NCBI GenBank assembly: GCA_036381125.1
Contig: DASVDK010000184.1
Span: 1 to 6,253 of the forward strand
Source of the DNA: DASVDK01 sp036381125 [NCBI: Thermodesulfobacteriota bacterium]
GTDB taxonomy: Bacteria; DASVDK01
Direction of reading: 5' to 3'
DNA length: 6,253 nt
The position numbers and the translations under genes are program-made. The notes under the pieces are model-generated. The model had not been told where the DNA came from, did no database searches, and saw nothing but the letters and a program-made list of their open reading frames with translations. Each line of letters begins with the position of its first letter. Position 1 is the first letter of the stretch. This document shows positions 1-6,253 of the stretch, in pieces.

Positions 1-65
1 GCCAGCGCCTGGACGCCGCCGAAGCGCGCGTCCACCCCCTCGACCGCGAGCAGGGGGGCGGTCAT
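1..65 (-). CDS. livG: LivG-like branched-chain amino acid-type ABC transporter ATPase, N-terminal 21 codons only
   Basis: Only the first 21 codons lie in the window; the gene runs off the left edge. The start is ATG at 65-63, overlapping the livM stop as ATGA, with GGAG at 77-74 eight bases upstream. The visible protein begins MTAPLLAVEGVDARFGGVQAL. This fits the opening beta strand of an ABC nucleotide-binding domain, where a 'hydrophobic-x-V-x-x-L/V-x-x-x-F/Y-G-G-x-x-A-L' pattern precedes Walker A. The aromatic-Gly-Gly pattern with Phe, and the place right after livH-livM, favour LivG over LivF. Its expected role is ATP hydrolysis on the cytoplasmic face of the LivHM permease pair. Walker A, the signature motif and Walker B are all outside the window, so the LivG/LivF choice rests mainly on gene order. 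Confidence 0.75.
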   Translation of the reverse strand, partial: MTAPLLAVEGVDARFGGVQAL

Positions 66-1039
66 TGTCTCGGCTCCGCCGCGGCGGCGGGCGGCGCCGC
101 GTTCGGCGCCGCCGCCGGCCCGGCCGGCCGGCGGCGGCCGAGCCAGGCCGCCGCCGTCGGCACGATCCCCTTGGGCATGAAGACCACCACGGCGAGCAGG
201 ATGACCGCGTAGACGACGAGCCGCCACTCCTGGGCCGCGCGCAGCCACTCCGGCAGAAGGGTGAAGAGGATCGCGCCGAGCACCGGCCCGGCGAGCGTTC
301 CCTGACCGCCCGCCACGACCATGATCACCATGGTGACCGTGTACCCGAACGAGAAGACCTCGGGCGACATGAAGGCCTGGTGATGCGCGTAGATCCCGCC
401 CGCCACGCCGGCCATCCCGGCGCTGAGCGCCGAGGCGACCACGAGGTGCCGGTAGACGTCGATGCCGATCGAGCGCGCGAGCGGCTCGTTCTCCCGCAGG
501 GCGACGAGCGCCCGGCCCGTGCGGGAGCGGACGATCCGGTGGCAGGCGACGAGGCTCGCCGCCGCCAGCGCGAGCGCCGCGAACCAGGCGGACGTCTTGC
601 TGCCGAACGGCGTGATCCCCGGCAGGCCGAGGGGGCCCTGCGTGACGTCCATCCAGTTGAGGGCGATCAGCCGGATCACCTCGGCGAACGAGACGGTCAG
701 GATGACGAAGTACGCCCCCCGAACCTTGAAGGCGAGCCCGCCGATGACCAGGCCGGCCGCGGCCGCCAGGGCCCCCCCGGCGGCGAGCCCGGCCCAGATG
801 GGCGCCCCGAGCTCGAGGTTCGCGAGGGCCGCGGCGTAGGCGCCGAGACCGAAGTAGGCCACGTGCCCGAGCGAGAGCTGCCCCGCGTACCCCAGGAGCA
901 GGTTCAGCGAGAGGGCGAGGGCGGCGTAGAGGGCCGCCATGATGGCGAGGTGCAGCGCGTAGCCGCCCGGCGCGAGCCACGGCACCGCCAGCGCGAGGAC
1001 GGCCGCCGCCGCGAGGAGGACCGGGCGCAGCGCGCTCAT
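62..1039 (-). CDS. livM: LivM-type branched-chain amino acid ABC transporter permease
   Basis: A 325-residue inner-membrane permease that should pair with LivH to form the translocation path of a Liv/HAAT-type importer. Family hallmarks include the G-Y-A-G-Q-L-S-L-G-H stretch followed by the G-x-G-A-Y motif (residues 50-68), GPLGLPGI (135-142), the cytoplasmic loop LRENEPLARSIGID (181-194), which contacts the ATPase, and GGQGTLAGPVLGA (244-256). About eight to nine hydrophobic segments are visible between residues 5 and 290. The ATG at 1039 was chosen because it overlaps the livH stop (ATGA) and leads straight into a hydrophobic first segment. The same frame stays open to 1420, but that extension overlaps livH and reads as Arg/Gly/His-rich low complexity. 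The Shine-Dalgarno is weak (GGGGCGGA), consistent with coupling to livH. Residues about 302-325 form an Ala/Pro-rich tail after the last membrane segment. Substrates of this family include branched-chain amino acids, amides, urea and aromatic acids; which one applies here is unknown. Confidence 0.95.
   Translation of the reverse strand: MSALRPVLLAAAAVLALAVPWLAPGGYALHLAIMAALYAALALSLNLLLGYAGQLSLGHVAYFGLGAYAAALANLELGAPIWAGLAAGGALAAAAGLVIGGLAFKVRGAYFVILTVSFAEVIRLIALNWMDVTQGPLGLPGITPFGSKTSAWFAALALAAASLVACHRIVRSRTGRALVALRENEPLARSIGIDVYRHLVVASALSAGMAGVAGGIYAHHQAFMSPEVFSFGYTVTMVIMVVAGGQGTLAGPVLGAILFTLLPEWLRAAQEWRLVVYAVILLAVVVFMPKGIVPTAAAWLGRRRPAGPAAAPNAAPPAAAAEPRQ
74..77 (-). promoter_or_regulatory. 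Ribosome binding site of the livG-like gene
   Basis: GGAG on the minus strand, eight bases before the ATG at 65, inside the last codons of livM. It supports the ATGA-overlap start of the truncated ATPase gene. Confidence 0.6.
108..138. repeat. Perfect 13-bp all-GC inverted repeat in the 3' end of livM
   Basis: Bases 108-120 are the exact reverse complement of 126-138, with a 5-base loop at 121-125, and every stem base is G or C. It encodes part of the Arg/Pro/Gly/Ala-rich LivM tail and lies 43 bases before the livG start. A second, shorter inverted repeat (90-98 with 105-113, loop 99-104) shares bases with it, so the two could not form together. No T-tract follows on the minus strand, so it is not a standard terminator. 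It may simply result from GC-rich codons. Confidence 0.5.
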
Positions 1040-1908
1040 CCGATCCGCCCCGCGCGCCCGAAGAGCCCCTCGGGGCGCACCAGCAGGACGAGGATGATCA
1101 TCAGGAAGCCGACCGCGTCCTTGTAGGCCGAGGAGACGTAGCCCGCGCCGAGGCTCTCCGCGACGCCGAGGGTGAGCCCCGCCGCCGTGGCGCCCGCCAC
1201 GTTGCCGAGGCCGCCCATGATGACGACCGAGAAGGCCTTGAGCGACGCCAGGTCGCCCATGGACGGGTAGACGACGAAGACCGGGCCGAGCAGGGCGCCC
1301 GCGGCCGCCGAGAGCCCCGCCCCCAGGGCGAAGGTGATCGTGTAGACCCGGTCCACCGGGATCCCCATGAGCGCCGCCGTCCGGCGGTCCATGAAGGTGG
1401 CGCGCATGGCGCAGCCCCACCGGGTGTGCGCGAGCCCCAGGTGGACGAGGACGATCGTGGCGGCGGCCGAGAGGAACACGAAGACGTAGATCGGCTGCAG
1501 GAGGATCGGGCCGACCTCGATGGGGAAGGGCGAGAAGGGGTTCGGGATGCTCTGCGGGATCCCGCCCCAGATCGCCAGCTCGAGGTTCTGCATGAGGATC
1601 CAGAGCCCGATCATGACGAGCATCGTGGTCTCGATCGACTCGGCGCGCAAGGGCCGCAGGACCGTGCGCTCGACGAGGGCGCCGAGCACGACGCCGCCGA
1701 CGACCGCGCCCGCGAGGCTCGGGTAGAAGGGGAGGCCCGCCTTCACCAGCAGCGCGTACGTGCCGAAGGCGCCGGCCGCGTAGAACTCCCCGTGGGCGAA
1801 GTTGACGACGTTCATGATCCCGAAGACCAGCGTGAGGCCGATCCCGAGGAGGGCGTAGGTGCCCCCGAGCATGAGGCCGTTCACGAGGTGCTGGAGGAGC
1901 GTCTCCAC
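1036..1908 (-). CDS. livH: LivH-type branched-chain amino acid ABC transporter permease
   Basis: A 290-residue inner-membrane permease, partner of LivM. It has the typical LivH opening (N-G-L-x-x-G-x-x-Y-A-L-L-G-I-G-L-T, residues 10-26), then the F-G-I-M-N-V-V-N-F-A-H-G motif (29-40). The cytoplasmic coupling loop around 163-190 contains R-A-T and ALMGIPVDRVY, and GGLGNVAGA lies at 232-240. The RPEGLFGR end (278-285) is also standard. Length and about eight hydrophobic segments match the family. The start codon is GTG at 1908, since no ATG fits the conserved N-terminus. GAGG at 1922-1919, ten bases upstream, supports it and overlaps the stop codon of the acyl-CoA synthetase, from which it is separated by 7 bases. 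It ends in an ATGA overlap with livM. It probably works with LivM, a LivG/LivF pair and a periplasmic binding protein, most of them outside the window. Substrate unknown. Confidence 0.96.
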   Translation of the reverse strand: METLLQHLVNGLMLGGTYALLGIGLTLVFGIMNVVNFAHGEFYAAGAFGTYALLVKAGLPFYPSLAGAVVGGVVLGALVERTVLRPLRAESIETTMLVMIGLWILMQNLELAIWGGIPQSIPNPFSPFPIEVGPILLQPIYVFVFLSAAATIVLVHLGLAHTRWGCAMRATFMDRRTAALMGIPVDRVYTITFALGAGLSAAAGALLGPVFVVYPSMGDLASLKAFSVVIMGGLGNVAGATAAGLTLGVAESLGAGYVSSAYKDAVGFLMIILVLLVRPEGLFGRAGRIG

Positions 1909-1915
1909 GTCCCGG

Positions 1916-4045
1916 TTACCTCGCCCCGCCGGCCTGGCCGGCCGGCACGATCAGGCAGTCGAGGGCACGCACGCCGCGGCCCTCCTCGAGCACGGCGGCC
2001 GGGTTGATCTCGACCTCCGCCACCCGGTCGCGGAAGTCGGCCACGAAGCGGGAGACGGCCGCGATCACCCGCGCGACGGCCGCCAGGTCGCCCCGCGGCC
2101 GGCCCCGGAAGCCGGAGAGGAGGCGGAGGGCCCGCGTCTCCGCGAGCATCTCGAGCGCCGTCGTCTCGCTCACCGGGGCGAGGCGGACGGCCGCGTCCCG
2201 GTAGAGTTCGACCAGGACGCCGCCGCCGCCCGCGACGACGACCGGCCCGAAGTCGGGCTCGACCCGGCCCCCGACGAGCAGCTCGGCCACCGGCCGCACC
2301 ATCTCCTGCACGAGGAGCGCGGCCGGCGCCGCGCGGCTGCCGAGCATCGCGCGGGCCGCCTCGCGCACCTCGGCGTCCGACCGCAGCCCGACCTCCACGA
2401 GCCCGGCCTCGGTCTTGTGGAGGACCCCCTCGGCGATCCCCTTGAGCACCACCGGATAGCCGAGCGCGCGCGCCGCCGCGACGGCCTGGTCCGCCGTCGC
2501 GACGACGGCCTCCCGCGGCCCCTCGATCCCGTAGGCCTCGAGGATCCGCCTGGCCTCCGGCTCGGTCGGCGGCCGCGAGGGGGGAACGGCCGCCAGCCGG
2601 CTCGCGGCGGCGCCGGCGGCGGCGCCGTCGCGGACGCCGGCCTCCTCCCCCGATGGGGCCGCGGCCCATCGCGCCAGGCGAGCCACGGCGAAGAGCCCTT
2701 CCTGCGTGCCGCGCAGGCAGGGCGCCCCGGCGTCGCGCGCCGCGGCCTCGAAGGCCGGGTGCAGGTCGCCCGCCAGGTTCGAGACGACGACGAGCGGCTT
2801 GCCGGCGGCCGCCGCCCCGGCGGCCACGCCGGTGAGGACCGCGGCGTATCGCGAGGCCTGCTGGGGGCCGAGGCCTCGCGGCGCGTCCTGGAGGAGCACG
2901 AGGAGCCCCACGTCCGGCTGCGAGCCCAGGATCTCGGCGCACCGCCGCGCGACCGCGGGGTCGTAGAGGCCGGCCCAGGTGAGGTCGAGCGGGTTGCCGA
3001 CGTTCGCGAACTCCGGGAGGATCGCCTCGAGGGCGGGCCGCGCCCCGTCGAGGGCGGGAAGCTCGAGGCTCGCGGCCTCGGCGACGTCGAGCGCGAGCGC
3101 GATCTCCCCGCCGGAGGGGCTCAGCATCGCCACGCCGGTCGCCGCCGGCGCCCGCGGGGAGGCCGCCGCCAGGACGGCGGTCTCGATCAGCTCGTCGAGC
3201 GAGGCCACGCGGATCACCCCGGCCGCCCTGAACGCCGCGTCGCAGACCTCGTCGCGCCCGGCCACCGCGCCCGTGTGCGCGGCCGCCGCCAGGCGTCCTC
3301 GCTCGGAGCGCCCGGTCTTGAGGACGATCACCGGCTTGCCGAGCGCGCGGGCCTTGCGCGCGGCGGCCACGAACCGATCGGGCCGGCGCAGTTGCTCGAG
3401 GAACGCGACGACGACGCGGACCTCCGGGTCTTCCGCGAGGACGTCGATGTAGTCGGCCGCCGTCGTGACCGCCTCGTTGCCCGACGTGACCAGGTAGGCG
3501 AGGCCGAGCCCGCGGTCGGCATTGAGGAGGGCGATGCCGGCCGAGCCGCTCTGCACCACGGCCGCGACCGGACCGGGGGCGATCCGCTCCGGCAGGGCGG
3601 TGCCCCAGAGGGCCGAGCGAGCGGCCGGGCCGATGAGGCCGAGGCAGTTCGGCCCGCAGACGGCAAGCCCGCTCGTCTCGGCGACCGCGACGAGGCGCGC
3701 CTGCGCCGCGGCCCCCTCGGGGCCCGCCTCCGCGAAGCCGCCGGTGAGGACGGCGGCGCCGCCCGCGCCCTTCGCCGCGGCCTGCTCGAGGACGGCAGGC
3801 ACCGCCTCGCGCGGGACCGCCACGAACACCGCGTCGATCGGCCGGGGGATCGCCTCGACGGAGGGGAACGTCGGCCGATCGAACAGGCTCGTCCGCTTCG
3901 GGTTCACGAGGAAGACCTCGCCCTCGTACCCGACCTGCTCGAGCGCGCGGAACGCGTTGAAGCCGGGGCCCACGCGGTCGGACGCGCCGACGATGGCGAT
4001 CGACTTCGGGGCGAGCAGGCGCGCGAGGCCGGTCGGGCCCGGCAT
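1916..4045 (-). CDS. NDP-forming acyl-CoA synthetase (acetate-CoA ligase family, fused alpha-beta)
   Basis: A 709-residue cytoplasmic enzyme expected to join a carboxylic acid to CoA with NTP hydrolysis to NDP and phosphate through a phosphohistidine. Residues about 8-135 form a CoA-binding Rossmann domain (I-A-I-V-G-A-S at 16-22, VNPK at 47-50, CGPNCLG at 130-136). Residues about 155-450 form the tandem succinyl-CoA-ligase-like domains (VVQSGS at 163-168, TSGNEA at 187-192, SPSGGE at 309-314). The family's phosphorylated histidine is His257 in A-A-H-T-G-A. After an Ala-rich linker (about 461-490), residues about 492-705 are an ATP-grasp domain with LKG (534-536), LHKTEAG (542-548), a Gly-rich stretch (606-609) and EINP (679-682), which should bind metal. 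The ATG at 4045 overlaps the crotonase-gene stop as TGATG, with GAGG at 4056-4053. The frame is open further upstream to 4849, but that part is low-complexity and overlaps the crotonase gene. Substrate cannot be told; acetate, other short acids or aromatic acids are all known in the family. A protein lysine acetyltransferase (Pat-type) is unlikely because no GNAT domain is present. Confidence 0.93.
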   Translation of the reverse strand: MPGPTGLARLLAPKSIAIVGASDRVGPGFNAFRALEQVGYEGEVFLVNPKRTSLFDRPTFPSVEAIPRPIDAVFVAVPREAVPAVLEQAAAKGAGGAAVLTGGFAEAGPEGAAAQARLVAVAETSGLAVCGPNCLGLIGPAARSALWGTALPERIAPGPVAAVVQSGSAGIALLNADRGLGLAYLVTSGNEAVTTAADYIDVLAEDPEVRVVVAFLEQLRRPDRFVAAARKARALGKPVIVLKTGRSERGRLAAAAHTGAVAGRDEVCDAAFRAAGVIRVASLDELIETAVLAAASPRAPAATGVAMLSPSGGEIALALDVAEAASLELPALDGARPALEAILPEFANVGNPLDLTWAGLYDPAVARRCAEILGSQPDVGLLVLLQDAPRGLGPQQASRYAAVLTGVAAGAAAAGKPLVVVSNLAGDLHPAFEAAARDAGAPCLRGTQEGLFAVARLARWAAAPSGEEAGVRDGAAAGAAASRLAAVPPSRPPTEPEARRILEAYGIEGPREAVVATADQAVAAARALGYPVVLKGIAEGVLHKTEAGLVEVGLRSDAEVREAARAMLGSRAAPAALLVQEMVRPVAELLVGGRVEPDFGPVVVAGGGGVLVELYRDAAVRLAPVSETTALEMLAETRALRLLSGFRGRPRGDLAAVARVIAAVSRFVADFRDRVAEVEINPAAVLEEGRGVRALDCLIVPAGQAGGAR
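1919..1922 (-). promoter_or_regulatory. Ribosome binding site supporting the GTG start of livH
   Basis: GAGG on the minus strand, ten bases before the GTG at 1908, and directly abutting the TAA stop of the acyl-CoA synthetase at 1918-1916. A ribosome ending on the synthetase would cover this site, so livH translation is probably coupled. The spacing is slightly long. Confidence 0.55.
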
Positions 4046-4830
4046 CAGATGTCCTCGAAGCGCGGCTCGCGCTTCTCGAGGAATGCCGCGAGCCCCTCGC
4101 GCGAGTCGGGGTGCTCGAAGACCTGCCGGCAGAGTTCCTCCTCGTAGCGGACCATCTCGTCCCAGCCGTGCCGCAGGTTGTACGCGACCGCCTTGCGGGT
4201 GGCGAGGATGGCCTGGGGGGAGGCCTTCGCGATCCGCTCGGCGGCCGCTGCGGCCTCCTCCCGCAGGCGGGCCGCCGGCACGACGCGCGACACGAGGCCG
4301 AGGTCGCGGGCGGTCGCCGCGTCGAAGTTCTCGCCCAGGAGGAGGAGGTCGAGCGTCCGGTTGCGGCCGATGAGGCGGGGGAGCCTGAGGAGCCCCATGC
4401 CCCAGCTCGGGACGATCCCGAGGTAGGCGTCGCCGGCCCGGAAGACCGCGTTGTCGGCCGCGATCCGGTAGTCGCAGGTCCAGGCGAGCGCGGTACCGCC
4501 CCCGATGCAGTAGCCATGCACGGCGGCGACGATCGGCTTCGGGAAGCTCTCGATCCGATCCAGGGTCCGCCGCCCGTACTCGCGGAAGGCCCTGGCGACC
4601 GCGGCGTCCCTGAACTGCGCCTCCTCGCGGATGTCGGCGCCCGCGCAGAAGGCCCGATCGCCCGCGCCGGCGAGGACCACGCTCCGGATGCGCGGCTCGC
4701 GCTCGACGGCGTCGAGGGCGCGGTGGAGGGCGTCGAGCATCGGGGTCGACATCGGGTTCATGGGGGGGCGGTTCAGCGTGACGGTCGCGTACCGCTCCGC
4801 CAGGTCGATCGTGACGAGGTCGTCGGTCAT
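4045..4830 (-). CDS. Enoyl-CoA hydratase/isomerase (crotonase) family protein with atypical catalytic residues
   Basis: A 261-residue protein of usual crotonase length, expected to be cytoplasmic and to act on an acyl-CoA thioester. The first oxyanion-hole segment is F-C-A-G-A-D-I (61-67) and the second is H-G-Y-C-I-G-G-G (105-112). The fold continues with CDYRIAA (119-125) and a C-terminal region LIGRNRTLDLLLLGENFDAATARDLGLVSRVVP, residues 153-185, typical of the family. Aligned by eye to rat mitochondrial enoyl-CoA hydratase, the Glu144 position is Ala114 (GGG-T-A-L-A instead of GGG-C-E-L-A) and the Glu164 position is Asp134. A plain 2-enoyl-CoA hydration reaction is therefore doubtful. An isomerase, decarboxylase, hydrolase or lyase-type activity is possible. 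The ATG at 4830 is preceded by AAGGGAG and sits 29 bases after the permease stop. The gene ends in a one-base TGATG overlap with the acyl-CoA synthetase, which suggests a linked step. The fold assignment is firm; the reaction is not. Confidence 0.92.
   Translation of the reverse strand: MTDDLVTIDLAERYATVTLNRPPMNPMSTPMLDALHRALDAVEREPRIRSVVLAGAGDRAFCAGADIREEAQFRDAAVARAFREYGRRTLDRIESFPKPIVAAVHGYCIGGGTALAWTCDYRIAADNAVFRAGDAYLGIVPSWGMGLLRLPRLIGRNRTLDLLLLGENFDAATARDLGLVSRVVPAARLREEAAAAAERIAKASPQAILATRKAVAYNLRHGWDEMVRYEEELCRQVFEHPDSREGLAAFLEKREPRFEDI
4053..4056 (-). promoter_or_regulatory. Ribosome binding site of the acyl-CoA synthetase gene
   Basis: GAGG on the minus strand, seven bases before the ATG at 4045, within the last codons of the crotonase-family gene. 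Together with the TGATG overlap it supports that ATG over the open frame further upstream. Confidence 0.65.
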
Positions 4831-4834
4831 TCCA

Positions 4835-4841
4835 CTCCCTT
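4835..4841 (-). promoter_or_regulatory. Ribosome binding site of the crotonase-family gene
   Basis: AAGGGAG on the minus strand, four bases before the ATG at 4830, inside the 29-base gap after the permease stop. This gap is the longest in the window. I see no promoter-like or terminator-like structure in it, so the gene is read here as part of the same transcript as the permease. Confidence 0.65.
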
Positions 4842-4859
4842 TCCCGCAAGACGCCTGGA

Positions 4860-5632
4860 TCACACGTTGCGCCGGTCGAGCCGTTCCGGCTCCGCCCAGA
4901 AGACGACGGAACGGTGGAGCGTCCGCACGGCGGCGTGCAGCGTCGTCCCCATCAGGGCGAGGACGATCAGCACGGCGAACATCCCGGCGATGTCGAGGTT
5001 GAAGTTGAACTGCAAGAGGAGCGTGCCGAGCCCGCGCTTGGCGCCGATGAACTCGCCCACGAGCGCGCCGGTGATGCTCAGCACGATGCCGACGTTGAGG
5101 CCGGCGAAGATGAACGGCAGCGCGTTCGGGAAGCGGACGATCCGGAAGATCTGCCACTCGGAGGCGACGAGCGACCGCATCAGCTCGAGCTTTCCCGGGT
5201 CGACCGTGGAGAAGCCGATCATGGAGTTGATCAGCACCGGGAAGAAGGCGATGATCGTGGCGATCGCGATCTTCGAGCCGATCCCGAAGCCGAGCCAGAC
5301 GACGAGCAGCGGCGCCAGGGCCACCTTGGGGAGCGCCTGGAGCCCGACGAGGTAGGGGAGGAGCGCCCGCTCCACGAGGGCCGACCGGGTGATGAGGGCC
5401 GCGCAGACGACGCCCGCGACCGAGCCGAGGGCGAAGCCGGAGAGCGCCTCGGTCAGCGTGTAGAGGAGCGCGTCGAGGATGAGGCCCCGCCCGATCTGGG
5501 TCCAGAGCGCCCCGAAGACGAGCGAGGCCTTCGGGATCAGGAGCTGCGGCAGGCCGATGGCCGGCGGCAGCAGCTCCCAGACGAGGAGGAGCGCGAGCCC
5601 CACGACGACGGCCGGCCCGTACTGTCGCGCGA

Positions 5633-5636
<4 letters not shown>
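4860..5636 (-). CDS. NitT/TauT-family ABC transporter permease (SsuC/TauC-like)
   Basis: A 258-residue inner-membrane permease, usual length for the nitrate/sulfonate/taurine/thiamine-precursor importer group. It has about six hydrophobic segments (roughly residues 7-25, 55-80, 92-115, 118-140, 172-198 and 218-235). Family motifs are Q-A-L-P-K-V-A-L-A-P-L (100-110), WLGFGIGSK (114-122), and the cytoplasmic EAA loop at about 145-175 (VDPGKLELMRSLVASEWQIFR, then FPNALP), which docks on the ATPase. GEFIGAKRGLG (194-204) is also typical. The ATG at 5636 overlaps the ATPase stop (ATGA) and is preceded by a strong GGAGGTG at 5648-5642. The preceding ATPase is its expected partner. No binding protein is in the window, so the substrate (sulfonate, nitrate, pyrimidine precursor, aromatic acid and others are known for the group) cannot be assigned. 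Confidence 0.94.

Positions 5637-6253
<617 letters not shown>

Noticed and set aside
1040-1420. N-terminal extension of LivM in the same frame
   Set aside because: It overlaps livH and gives Arg/Gly/His-rich sequence unlike any permease; the ATG at 1039 with its ATGA overlap fits the family length.
1927-1945. GC-rich palindromic stretch near the end of the synthetase gene, considered as a terminator or intercistronic element
   Set aside because: It is made of repeated GCCGGC units within coding sequence, with only short possible stems and no T-tract, so it looks like codon-driven GC simplicity.
1859-4147. A 762-codon open frame on the plus strand opposite the acyl-CoA synthetase
   Set aside because: Its translation is Arg/Gly/Asp/Glu/His-rich with no domain, and it lies wholly antisense to a gene with complete family motifs. 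Long antisense frames are expected at this GC content because stop codons are rare.
1881-4517. An 878-codon frame on the minus strand in another phase of the synthetase and crotonase genes
   Set aside because: The translation is Arg/Gly/Pro/Ala low complexity and overlaps two well-supported genes.
4046-4849. N-terminal extension of the acyl-CoA synthetase in the same frame
   Set aside because: The extension would overlap the whole crotonase gene and reads as Arg/Pro/Gly-rich sequence. The family's CoA-binding domain begins right after the ATG at 4045, which has a good ribosome binding site.
4831-4859. The 29-base gap before the crotonase gene as a promoter or terminator
   Set aside because: Too short for a promoter of its own, with no inverted repeat; it contains little beyond the ribosome binding site.
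4111-5355. A 414-codon plus-strand frame opposite the crotonase and permease genes
   Set aside because: No recognisable motif, charged low-complexity sequence, antisense to two clear genes. The same applies to plus-strand frames at 65-1126, 1426-2007 and 4914-6212.

Overview
The window is a very GC-rich (roughly 70% by eye) bacterial stretch in which every supported gene reads leftwards on the minus strand. Seven genes, two of them cut by the window edges, lie head to tail with at most 29 bases between them. Base composition and gene content suggest a free-living, metabolically versatile high-GC bacterium such as a soil proteobacterium, an actinobacterium or a Rokubacteria/Methylomirabilota-type lineage. 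I cannot place it more exactly from the sequence alone.

In transcription order (right to left) the layout is as follows. First come the C-terminal part of an ABC transporter ATPase of the nitrate/sulfonate/taurine (NitT/TauT, SsuB-like) type (5633-6253) and its inner-membrane permease (4860-5636). Next are an enoyl-CoA hydratase/isomerase (crotonase) family protein (4045-4830) and a large one-chain NDP-forming acyl-CoA synthetase (1916-4045). Last are the branched-chain amino acid-type permeases LivH (1036-1908) and LivM (62-1039), and the first 21 codons of a LivG-like ATPase (1-65). No gene-free stretch exceeds 29 bases. No promoter, terminator, RNA gene, mobile element or CRISPR was seen, so the window lies inside a longer transcription unit.

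Four of the six junctions are start/stop overlaps (three ATGA, one TGATG). The other two gaps are 7 and 29 bases. This indicates an operon with translational coupling. The simplest reading is an import-and-activate locus: one or both ABC systems bring in a small organic acid or related compound, the synthetase turns a carboxylate into its CoA thioester, and the crotonase-fold enzyme acts on a CoA intermediate. Liv-type transporters are known to carry aromatic and aliphatic acids as well as amino acids. The substrate cannot be read from the sequence, and no periplasmic binding-protein gene lies in the window.

The most notable points are a crotonase-family protein that lacks both usual hydratase glutamates (Ala and Asp at those positions), two unrelated ABC importers flanking two CoA-metabolising enzymes in one operon, and a perfect 13-bp all-GC hairpin at the end of livM just before livG. 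I found no clearly novel system; the rest is ordinary metabolic gene content.
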